Shown: one piece after another, positions 56,204 through 64,000 of the stretch
Numbering within the stretch: the first letter of the stretch is position 1
Layout: each line of letters opens with the position of its first letter
Origin: CAWJKP01 sp963843465
GTDB taxonomy: Bacteria > Planctomycetota > Planctomycetia > Pirellulales > Thermoguttaceae
DNA: 64,000 nt
NCBI GenBank assembly: GCA_963843465.1
Contig: CAWJKP010000004.1
Coordinates: 124,001-188,000, forward strand
Reading direction: 5' to 3'
The notes under the pieces: model-generated
Told to the model about the DNA's origin: nothing
Databases searched by the model: none
Seen by the model: only the letters and a program-made list of their open reading frames with translations
Program-made: the position numbers and the translations under genes

Positions 56204-56880
56204 GGGCCACCACCTTGCTGCGGCTCGTCGCACTCCGAGGGCCCCAGCGGCACGCGGCCGTCGTCCGCCCGCAGCGGCCAGAGTCCCATCCGCTCCGTCA
56301 GCATGGCGACACTTCTCTTGACCTCGTTGATCCTCAGCTCGCAGACCTGGCCGCGATAGCCCATATAGATGTCGAAGACCCCCAGGGCCACCAGGTCGAT
56401 CCGCCGATCGAAGCCTCAGCCAACTCGCGTTCCTGTGGTGCAGCCGTCCCGGCTGCTTGTTGTGGTGCAGCCGTCCCGGCTGCTTGTTGTGGTGCAGCCG
56501 TCCCGGCTGCTCGGGCAGGCGGGACGCCTGCACCACAAGATGTTTCTGGACAGGCGTCCTGCGGTCGCAGTTCTGCGCAGCGCTTCTTTCAACAAGAAGA
56601 CAAAGCGGATCGCCTCGGAAGGCTGGAGCTCCTGGACCGCTCGAATCTTCACGATCTCGTCCAAGTGGGAACAAATCTCCCCGGGCTCCTGCCCTTCCAG
56701 GAGCGCTGCGACGGCGGCACGCGTCCCCAGCCGCAGTGCATGGCCCACGGGGTTGGCGAAGCGGTCCTGCTGTCGCGCAAACGCGGCGGCGGACTCTGCC
56801 GGGTAAGCAGCCAGCGCTTTGGCCAGCCACCTTTGGGCGATCGCCGCGCTCTTCTCCCGCGTGCGGGCAGAAAACGTCAT
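56200..56880 (-). CDS. RsbRD-N-like protein of dsrM-linked type, interrupted by a palindrome array and an in-frame TGA
   Basis: The N-terminal about 110 residues (KSAAIAQRWLAKALAAYPAE, IVKIRAVQELQPSEAIRFVF) match the RsbRD N-terminal domain found upstream of dsrM in sulfate reducers. The C-terminal part (VFDIYMGYRGQVCELRINE, VAMLTERMG) continues in the same frame to a stop at 56200. Between them are the 105-base palindrome array (56434-56538) and one TGA (56416-56418). The protein is therefore split unless the TGA is an error or is suppressed. It lies 14 bases after dsrC and overlaps dsrM, so it sits inside the operon. Confidence 0.75.
56434..56538. repeat. Palindromic element with three 27-base tandem units inside the RsbRD-like gene
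   Basis: Three copies of a 27-base unit start at 56434, 56461 and 56488 (TGTGGTGCAGCCGTCCCGGC), closed by an inverted arm GCAGGCGGGACGCCTGCACC. The length is 105 bases, a multiple of three, so the host frame is kept. It is a variant of the GTGGTGCAGGCG family with GCAGCCG units. Confidence 0.9.
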
Positions 56881-56894
56881 GACCGGCTCCACGA

Positions 56895-57212
56895 TCAGAC
56901 ACATCCGGTGGGCTTGGGCAGTCCCGCCACCTTGCAGGCCCCCTTCGCGGGGCCGCTGGGAAACATGTCGTAGATCTCTTTCAGCTTGAACCCCGTCTCC
57001 TTGCAGAGCTTGCGGATCATCGGCGCCATCTGGAACTCCAGGTAGTAGCCGCGCAGGTAGTTGACCACCTTCCAGTGGTTCTCGCTCATCGCCGCGACGC
57101 CCTCGGTCATGGCCAGGTCCTTGGCGACCAGTTCATCCCAGGCCGCCGGATCCTGGATGAACCCGTCTTCGTCCACTTCAATCTGCTTGCCGCCTAACTG
57201 TTTGGCTTCCAT
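56895..57212 (-). CDS. dsrC: DsrC, sulfur-carrier protein
   Basis: A 105-residue protein with the conserved C-terminal arm GACKVAGLPKPTGCV: C93 and penultimate C104, spaced 11, both needed to form the DsrC trisulfide. The body (DEDGFIQDPAAWDELVAKDL, MSENHWKVVNYLRGYY) is typical. It binds at the DsrAB surface and is the substrate of DsrMKJOP. It is encoded within the operon between osmC-like and RsbRD-like genes, unlike many sulfate reducers where dsrC is unlinked. Confidence 0.97.
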   Translation of the reverse strand: MEAKQLGGKQIEVDEDGFIQDPAAWDELVAKDLAMTEGVAAMSENHWKVVNYLRGYYLEFQMAPMIRKLCKETGFKLKEIYDMFPSGPAKGACKVAGLPKPTGCV

Positions 57213-57300
57213 CGAAAATCGCCTCCTTCAACACTCTGTGTAGTTTCCCGCGTCAACGCAACTTGAACGATGTAAGTTACTCTTCGGCCGCTGCTTCGTA

Positions 57301-57705
57301 CTAATCGGTCTTCGTCATAATCTCAAGATCCACGCGGGGAGGGTTGCGGAGCGTTGCGTGGACGGGGCAGCACTGGGCCAGCCGCCGGATCGCCTCTTTC
57401 CGCGTCTCGGGAAGGTCCCCGGGGACTTCCAGGTCCACCACCACGCCTCGCACCCGCTTGGGATCGTCCGCCATCTCCACCGTGAGACTGACGGCGACCT
57501 CACCCTCCGCATATCCGTGGCTCTGGCAGTAGCGTTGGACCATCATCGCGATGCAGGCGCCGAGCGAGCCCGCCAGCAGCTCCACCGGCGAGGGCCCGGC
57601 GTCCCGGCCGCCGTCCTTGGCGGCCACGTCGCAGGTCACTTCATGGCCGCGCACGCGGATGGCAAACTCCGAGCCTGCCTTGTGCGTCACGGTGATCAGG
57701 TCCAC
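57301..57705 (-). CDS. OsmC/YhfA-like peroxide and thiol-reactive protein
   Basis: A 134-residue OsmC-fold protein. The two family cysteines appear in LAGSLGACIAMMVQRYCQ and LAQCCPVHATL. Starts with GTG at 57705. It sits between sat and dsrC on the same strand. Members reduce organic hydroperoxides with thiols; in this setting it might protect the sulfur enzymes or act on reactive sulfur species, which is inference. Confidence 0.88.
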   Translation of the reverse strand: MDLITVTHKAGSEFAIRVRGHEVTCDVAAKDGGRDAGPSPVELLAGSLGACIAMMVQRYCQSHGYAEGEVAVSLTVEMADDPKRVRGVVVDLEVPGDLPETRKEAIRRLAQCCPVHATLRNPPRVDLEIMTKTD

Positions 57706-57734
57706 GGCACGTTTCCTCGCTCAAATCATCCGCT

Positions 57735-58930
57735 TCACTTGTTGGGCAACGAGCGGTAGTAGCCCATGAGGATGCGGGCCACTTCGGGGCGTGCGAACTC
57801 GGGAGGCAGATCCTCGCCCTTGGACAGCAACTCCCGCACTTTCGTGCCGGAGAGCATCACGAAGTCCTCCTTCTTGTGTCCCGCCGGCGCTTCGCACATC
57901 ATGATCACGTCGCCCACCACCTTGGAGAAGGCGGTGTGGTCGGCCTTGAAGATCTCGATCTTCAGCGCGCCGGGGGGACCTCCTTGGCGAAGATCTCCTG
58001 GGCGTCGAACGGCCCGTAATAGTTGCCCACCCCGGCGTGGTCGCGGCCGACGATGAGGTGCGTGGCGCCCATGTTCTGGCGGAAAATGGCGTGCAGCACC
58101 GCCTCGCGCGGGCCGGCGTAGAGCATATCGAAGCCGTAGCCGGTGATCTCCGCGGTGTTCGGCTTGAAGTACAGCTCGACCATCTTGCGGATCGAGGCGT
58201 CGCGCACGTCGGCGGGGATGTCGCCCTCTTTCAGTTTCCCCAACAGCATGTGGATCACCGCTCCCTCGGCGCCCACGCGCTGCATGGCGATCTTCACCAG
58301 CGCCTCGTGGGCGCGGTGCATCGGGTTGCGCGTCTGGAAGGCGACGACCTTCTTCCAGCCGTGCTTCTCGATCATCTCGCGGATCTGTCCCGCGGTCCGG
58401 AAGGTCTCCGGGAAATCGGCCGGGAAGTAGGAATAGTTGAGCACTTGGATCGGACCGGCCACGAAGAACTTGCCGACCGAGAGGAACTCCTTGACCCCCG
58501 GGTGCGCCATGTCGGTGGTGCGGTAGATCTTCTCGGCCATGAGCTTCATCTGCGCGTCGGTCGCCTCGTCGATCAACGTCACGTCCTGGATCGCCAGCAC
58601 CGGGTTTCCACTCACGTTCGGATCGAGCAGGGCGATCCGCTTGGCGCCCCGGATGGCGGAGACGTTGCCGACGACGTTGACGATCGGCACCGGCCAGAAC
58701 AGACCGGCGGTGGTCTTCATGTTCTCGGCCACCGACAGCGCGTCCTTGAGGTCCATGTAACCGGTCAGCGGGTTGAAATACCCGCTCCCCAGCATCACCG
58801 CATTGGCGGCCGCCTGGGAGCAGACCAGCAGCTTCGGCAGCCCTTGGGCTTCCTTGAGCAGCGCGGCGCGCTTCGCGGCATCTGCCACGTAGAGGGGATT
58901 CAAGGTGTCCGAACCGTGGGGCTTGATCAT
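57735..58930 (-). CDS. sat: Sulfate adenylyltransferase (ATP sulfurylase), frameshifted
   Basis: About 398 residues after correcting a frameshift in a 6-G run at 57972-57977. The enzyme activates sulfate to APS with ATP. Motifs: FQTRNPMHRAHEALV (QxRNP and HxxH loops), LIVGRDHAGVGNYYGP and a C-terminal FVMLSGTKVRELL. GGAGAG precedes the ATG at 58930. It follows qmoC by 17 bases. Confidence 0.95.
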
Positions 58931-58947
58931 AAGACTCTCCCTTTCCT

Positions 58948-60259
58948 TCAATGACCCGGGGGTTTCTCCATTTCCGCCCGGCCTCTTCCCGTACGCTCTG
59001 CATAGATCAGAGCCACGGTCCGGTAGAGAACGTGGGCGAACTTGGAATAAGGCAGGTAAACCAACAACTGGAATACCACCACAAGATGTAGGAAATAGAC
59101 AGTGTAAGCGGTGTACTGGTAACCGTTCAGGGCCGGTGAGGTAGCAGGCACACTCCGTGTGCCGTCCGCCGCGGGGTTGGCCAGGGCGGACGGCACGCGG
59201 AGCGTGCCCGCTACGGTCGAGGCGGCGGGCTCGGCGACCACGCGGAGGATCTCGCTCAGCAATCCCGTAATTCCCACGCCCAGCAGCAACCAGACAAAGA
59301 CCCAATCGAACGACGTGCTCGCCCCCGCTTGCTCCCGGTTCGTGATCCGGTCGCGGATCGCCAGCGCAGCCGCCGATCAGCGCCACGCAGCCCAAGTTGG
59401 CAAGGATTTTCCAGGGGTTCCCCAGGGCGAAAGGATAGAGGAGGTGCTGCGCGTGGTCGGCGATCAGGGGATTGATCACGTACAGCGCCACGACCGCCCA
59501 GACGCTCACCAGGAACAACGCCGCGAAGCCGTAGAACACGCCCAGGTGCGCCCAGCGGCGCGAAGCGCGTCCCTGGCACCTGGCGAATTGGCCGTGACTG
59601 AAAATCGGCGCCAGGGTGCGCAGGGCGGCGGCCGTGATGCCGAGGGTGGGCTGGTAGCCGCCCGCCGCCTCGTCCGCCGCCTTCATGCCTTGCCAAAAAC
59701 GGACGATGCCTGCCAATCCGCCCAGCATGGCCAGGCCCCAAAAGAATGAGAAAAAACCGATCAATAGCCAATGCGGGAACAGGTTTGCGTAGAACCCCTC
59801 GTGCTGGAAGTAGTGCAGCACGCCCCTGGCCGATCCCCATAACGGCGCCTTGACCCAAAGGGCCGCCGCCAACAACAGGGCGGGAACCAGGAACATCAGC
59901 GGCAGGTACTTGACGCGACTCGCCGAGCGGCCCAGCCATTGCGGCACGGCGTAGTGCTCGACTGTCTGTCGCCGCAGTGCCGCCAGCACGTCGCCGGGGC
60001 GGGCCGCGCGCGGGCATCGCGTCGAGCAGTCGTTGCACTGGTGGCAGAGCCAGAGGTCCGGGTCCGCCACGAGCCGGTCTTTCAGGCCCCACTGGGCCCA
60101 AATCATCTCTTTGCGGGGAAAGGGCCGGAAACCGTCCGACAGCTCGCAAACCACGGAGCACGTGGCGCATTGGAAGCATTGCTTCAGGTCTTCGCCGCCG
60201 TCGGCGAGCGTATCCCGGAGGAAATCAGCGTCCGGCGTTATGCGATAGGCGTCTGACAT
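58948..60259 (-). CDS. qmoC: QmoC, membrane cytochrome b and iron-sulfur subunit, frameshifted, with palindrome insertion
   Basis: About 437 residues after one frameshift near 59368. The N-terminal domain has two 4Fe-4S motifs (CFQCATCSVVCEL, CHQCNDCSTRCPR). The C-terminal domain has about six membrane helices with b-heme histidines (LFPHWLLIGFFSFFWGLA, HLVVVFQLLVYLPYSKFAH). QmoABC passes menaquinol electrons to APS reductase. A periplasm-side loop contains an in-frame palindromic element (59141-59214). The ATG at 60259 was chosen over TTG 6 bases upstream. Confidence 0.93.
59141..59214. repeat. Palindromic element inserted in qmoC, GTAGCAGGCAC family
   Basis: GTAGCAGGCACACTCCGTGT... at the left pairs imperfectly with ...GAGCGTGCCCGCTAC at the right, and an inner GCCGTCCGCC pairs with GGCGGACGGC. 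On the minus strand it is open in the qmoC frame, adding VAGTLRVPSALANPAADG-type residues between two helices. It belongs to a fourth dispersed repeat family. Confidence 0.85.
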
Positions 60260-60275
60260 TCCCAATGCACTCGAC

Positions 60276-62528
60276 TTATCCCTTGAAGGGGTTCAGGCCG
60301 ATTTCCTCGATCCGCTGGGCGAACTCATTGATGATTTGCGGCAATCGCCGGTACTCCGAGACGGCAAGTTCCTCGATACGGACGCGGTCTTCCTCCAGGG
60401 CGAGCTGGATGAGCTTTTCCCGGATATTGTCGCTCCGCGTGCCCATCAGCTCGCTGCCGCGGATGAAGTGGCACTGGTAGTCGTCGCCCGACTTGCAGCC
60501 GACCAGCAGGATGCCGTCGAAGCCGCGGGCCAGCGCATCGGCAATCCACACCACGTTGACCGCCCCCAGGCAACGGACCGGAATGAAGCGGATGAAGGCG
60601 CTGTGTTGCATACGGCCCAGTCCCGCCAGATCCAGGGCCGGGTAGGCGTCGTTCTCGCAGAGCAAGCCGAGCAACCGCGGCTTCTCCTCGAACTCGTCGG
60701 GAACATTGACCGACTTGATCATCGAGGAGACGATCTCCACGGAATAGTCCGCAAACGAGATGATCCGCTCGGGGCAGGCGCCCATGCATATGCCGCAGCG
60801 GCGGCATCGCGTGACGTTCGGCATCGGCGTGCCCTTGGGGTCCTCGTCCAAAGTTCCGAACGGGCACTCCTCGGTGCAGCGCTTGCACTGCGTGCAGCGC
60901 TGGAGTTGGATATCCGGGTAGGACTGGTCTTCCCAGCGCGGGTGGACGGCGGCGCCGCGGGCGGTAAGCTCCACGCACTGGATGGCCTTCATCACGGCGC
61001 CCGCCGCGTCTCGCCGGCAGGCCGCGGAATCGTTCGGCGCCCGCACGCACCCAGCCGCATAGATCCCCGTCCGTCGCGTCTCGTAAGGGAAACAGATGAA
61101 GTGGGAATCGGGGAACTGGTGCTTGAGCACCGGCAAGTCCGGCCCTTGGCGGTAGGCGAGGCGCAAAATCTCCGTCCCGGCGTGCTGCTGGAGTTTCTCG
61201 ATCGTTTCCGTTGCCGCCCCGAGCTGGGCGACGGATTCGCCTTTCTCGAAGACCGCCTTGGCGTCGCGCAACCGGCGGATGGCCTCGCCGTCGGCTGCCA
61301 CGGGAACCATGCCGGTGGCCAACACGACCAGGTCCGCCTCGACCTGGATGCGCTTGTCAATCAGCGTATTTTCCACGTCGACCAGCAGATGCCGATCGGC
61401 CGTCGGCTCCACCGAGCGCACGTCGCCCTTGGTAAAGAAGATCAGGGGATCTTCCTGGACCCTGCGGTAGAAGTCCTCGTATTGGCCCGGCGCGGATGTC
61501 CTTGTAGAATACGTAAGCCTGCACCTGGCCGTCCAGCTCGCGGGCCCAAAGCGCCTGTTTCAACGTCACGCGGCAGCAGACGGCCGAACAGTAGGGCAGG
61601 TGCGACTCGTCGCGCGAGCCGGCACACTGGATGAAAGCGATCCGCCGGGCGGGTTTGCCGTCGGAAGGGCGGTGAAGCTTGCCGGAGGCCAGCAACTCCT
61701 CCATCTGGACGTTGGTAATCACGTCCGCAGAGCGGCCGTAGCCCAAGTGGGCCAGCCGGAAAGCGTCGTAGGGTTTCCATCCGGTGGTCTGCACCACAGC
61801 GCCGACGCGGAACTGCGTCGCCGTGCCGTTGGTCTTCAGCGACACGTCGAACTGTCCGGGCTGGCCGCGGATGCCCTCGACCACCGCGCCCCGGTAGACC
61901 TCGATCCGACGGTCTTGTTCGATCTGCCGGACCGTCGACTCCAGATCCGTGGCTTCGAGGTCCCGGTAGGGCGGTGCGCTGGGAAACGTTCGGGCGACCT
62001 TTCGCGCCCAGCCGCCCAGCTCCGCCTCCTTTTCGACCAGCACAACGTGGTAGCCGGCTTTGGCCGCCTCCAGGGCCGCCGTCATTCCGCTCATCCCGCC
62101 GCCCACCACGAGGATGGTCTTATCGACCTCCGCGGCAAACGGCTGGGGCAGCTCCGCTTTTTTGCGCGGGTGATGCCCATCCGCAGGTAGTCTTCCGCGA
62201 GCATCTGCGTGTCTTCGTCGCCGGGCGGGTGGCTCCAGACGACCATCTCGCGGAGATTGACCCGCTCGGTCAGACACCCGTCAAACGTGAAGGCCCCCGC
62301 GTTGAACCTGGGCGAACATCCGGCGACCACCAGGGCGTTGACGCCCTCTTGGATTTCCTTCTTGATCCCTTCCACGCCTTCGTCGTTGCACAGGGCCGGG
62401 TGGGAGCGGCAGAGGGCGACCCCGCATTCCCCGGTGACGACCTTCTCGAGGGCCTCGACATCCAGCGACTTGCCGATGTCACAGCCTTGGCAGATCCAAA
62501 CGGCGACTTTCTTGTCTTGCTTAATCAC
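60276..62528 (-). CDS. qmoB: QmoB, HdrA/MvhD-like flavin-iron-sulfur subunit, two frameshifts
   Basis: About 750 residues after repair near 62158 (6-T run) and 61488. HdrA-like domain: VVGGGMSGMTAALEAAKAGY (FAD), ITNVQMEELLA and IQCAGSRDESHLPYCSAVCC. The ferredoxin part has CTQCKRCTEECPFG and CRRCGICMGACPERI. The MvhD-like tail contains LCENDAYPALD, IPVRCLGAVN and LVGCKSGDDYQCHF. GTG at 62528 overlaps the qmoA stop (GTGATTAA). Confidence 0.94.
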
Positions 62529-63801
62529 TGCTTCGTCCCACGCAACTTTGCAGGGCCTTCAAGGCGGCGCCCGTGGCGTCCCGCACGCACGACGCCACGT
62601 CCTCCGGCCGCTTGCTGCAGCCCGCCGCCAGCAGACCGGCAAGGGGTTGATCGTCCGTCAAGAACCCGTGCTCGATCTCTCCGCAAACCCGCGTCGGGCT
62701 CGATGCGGTCCGCGGCGCCTGCCGGGACCATGCCCGTCGCCAACACCACCAGGTCCACCTTTTGACTGACGCGGCGCCCGGAAAGAACGTCCTCGGCTTC
62801 CACCACCAGGTCCCCGCCGGCCGCGTCGAGAGCGACCTTGGCCACCTTGCCCTTGATCAGGTGCAGTTTTTCGTCTTTCTGCGTCGCGGCGTAGAAATCT
62901 TCCAGGCGTCCCGGTGAACGGATGTCGATGTAGAAGATATAGATCTGCGCATCCGGGTACTGTTGGCGCACGTAGCGCGCCTGTTTCAACGACCCCATGC
63001 AGCAGACGCCGGAGCAGTGTTTCAGGTAGTTCTCATCGCGCGAGCCGGCGCACTGCACGAAGGCGACGGCGCCGGGGGGTTTTCCGTCGGAAAGCCGCTG
63101 GATCTTCCCCGCCGTAGGCCCGTTGGCCGACGCCAGGCGCTCCATCATCACGTTGGTAATCACGTTCGGTAGGCTGCCGAAGCCGAGGCCGTCGATCTTC
63201 CCGGCGTCGTAGGGGTCCCAACCCGTCGCCCAAATCACCGCCTGGACTTCCACCTCCACGGTCTCGGGCTTCGCCGCCAGGTCGATGGCTTGGTAAGGGC
63301 AGGCCGGCAGGCACTTGCCGCACTGGGCCCCCGGGCAGACGCTGGGGTCGATCACGTATTGCAGCGGGTAGGCCGCGTCGAACGGCAGGTAGACGGCCTT
63401 GGTCGAACTCATCCCGTAATTGAAGTCGTCCGGCGCTGGACCGGGCACGCCTCGACACAAGCACCGCACGCGGTACACCGGTTGTTGACCAGCCGCGGAC
63501 GCCGCCGGATCGTCGCTCGATACCGCCCGGAAGTGCCTGTTATCTTCTCGACTTCCGAGAGGGTCAGGCAGCGGATGCGAGGGCTCGTCCTGATCCGGCG
63601 GAAATTGATTTCCAGGCCGCAGGAGGGCGGGCAGAGCTTGGGGAAGTACTGGTTCATCTGGGCCACGCGGCCGCCCAGGTAGGGTTGCTTCTCGACCAGC
63701 ACCACCTCGCAGCCCGCTTCCGAGGCTTCGATGGCCACGGTGATTCCGCTGATCCCGCCGCCGATCACCAGCACCTTTCCCCTGTTGCCGTTTGCAGTCA
63801 T
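62521..63801 (-). CDS. qmoA: QmoA, HdrA-like flavin-iron-sulfur subunit, two frameshifts
   Basis: About 426 residues after repair near 63440 and 62698. It has an FAD site (VIGGGISGITVAIEASEAG), an iron-sulfur segment (CTACGACVEACP, CPGAQCGKCLPACP), ITNVMMERLASANGP, QCAGSRDENYLKHCSGVCC and the C-terminal LAGLLAAGCSKRPEDVASC. The ATG at 63801 overlaps the preceding gene's stop. It forms the soluble part of the Qmo complex with QmoB. Confidence 0.94.
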
Positions 63802-64000
63802 CGTTTCGCCTTCGCGGCCTCCAGCACGCGCGCTCTTATTTTCACCGTCCGCTCGCCGAAGAGGCTGAACCGCAGCCAGAGGAAGGCGAAACGCAACAAC
63901 CCTTCCTCGTCGTAGCGCATCTCCTCGACGAGGTCCTCGCCGACCTCGAACCGCTCCAGCAGCGTGCTCCCGAAGACGAACTCCCGGAACTTGTCCAGGT
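63798..64000 (-). CDS. Unidentified gene upstream of qmoA, partial (5' end outside window)
   Basis: The last 66 codons are open to the window edge and end in TGA overlapping the qmoA ATG (ATGA), so it is translationally coupled to qmoA. The visible part is charged and amphipathic (DKFREFVFGSTLLERFEVG, EEMRYDEEGLLRFAFLW, KIRARVLEAAKAKR). I do not recognise it; it does not read like the AprA C-terminus I would expect before qmoA. It may be an unknown gene inserted between apr and qmo. Confidence 0.6.
   Translation of the reverse strand, partial: LDKFREFVFGSTLLERFEVGEDLVEEMRYDEEGLLRFAFLWLRFSLFGERTVKIRARVLEAAKAKR

Noticed and set aside
56416..56418. TGA read as selenocysteine in the RsbRD-like gene
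   Set aside because: No selenocysteine-insertion-type hairpin is evident just downstream, and the family has no selenoprotein role; error or mutation is simpler.

Overview
The window is GC-rich bacterial DNA, and I read it as a genome-resolved planctomycete (Planctomycetota, Pirellula-like) or a close PVC relative. The evidence is secreted Gfo/Idh dehydrogenases with Tat signals, a secreted sugar-phosphate-isomerase-like protein, a TPR/glycosyltransferase-9-like protein, a secreted beta-helix protein, and many dispersed palindromic intergenic elements. The lineage call is inference from gene content; no rRNA or tRNA gene was seen.

Layout. 0.1-9.8 kb: a KinB/AlgB-like sigma54-type two-component system (minus strand) divergent from a kdp potassium-ATPase operon (kdpF, kdpA, kdpB and an enlarged kdpC). 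9.9-23.2 kb: accessory secreted and housekeeping genes (glycosidase-like, isomerase-like, transglutaminase-like, beta-helix, DinB, SGNH hydrolase, Gfo/Idh, RF-like GGQ protein, TPR-glycosyltransferase, CxxC zinc/iron protein). 23.8-27.0 kb: two tandem phosphate-porin-like genes. 27.0-30.5 kb: two single-domain receivers around a small protein, then a YeiH-type sulfate-exporter-like permease with a tiny membrane partner. 30.7-39.0 kb: an electron-transfer and signalling block with two pairs of NarI/DsrM-like cytochrome b plus HdrD/DsrK-like CCG iron-sulfur protein (the first Tmc-like), two receivers, a cysteine-rich double-PAS histidine kinase and a cysteine-rich MerR regulator with a clear promoter/operator. 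39.3-43.6 kb: cysK followed by a 1120-residue fusion of siroheme sulfite/nitrite reductase, GltD-like flavoprotein and ferredoxin.

43.6-64 kb (minus strand, read from 64 kb down): an almost uninterrupted dissimilatory sulfate-reduction operon: unknown partial gene, qmoA, qmoB, qmoC, sat, osmC-like, dsrC, RsbRD-N-like, dsrM, dsrK, dsrJ, dsrO, dsrP, dsrA, dsrB, dsrD, dsrL-like, dsrN-like, DUF202-like, HEAT-repeat and ferritin-like genes. Sat activates sulfate to APS. QmoABC links quinol to APS reductase, whose genes are not in the window and may lie beyond 64 kb. DsrAB reduces sulfite onto DsrC, and DsrMKJOP re-reduces the DsrC trisulfide. DsrD is present and no dsrEFH is seen, which argues for the reductive direction.

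Two features run through the whole window. First, at least four families of dispersed palindromic elements occur, and three of them are read through inside sulfate-respiration genes (dsrN-like, qmoC, RsbRD-like). Second, about twenty single-base-type frameshifts break otherwise well-conserved genes. Two lie in 6-base homopolymers, so most are probably assembly errors, and the affected genes are annotated here at full inferred length.
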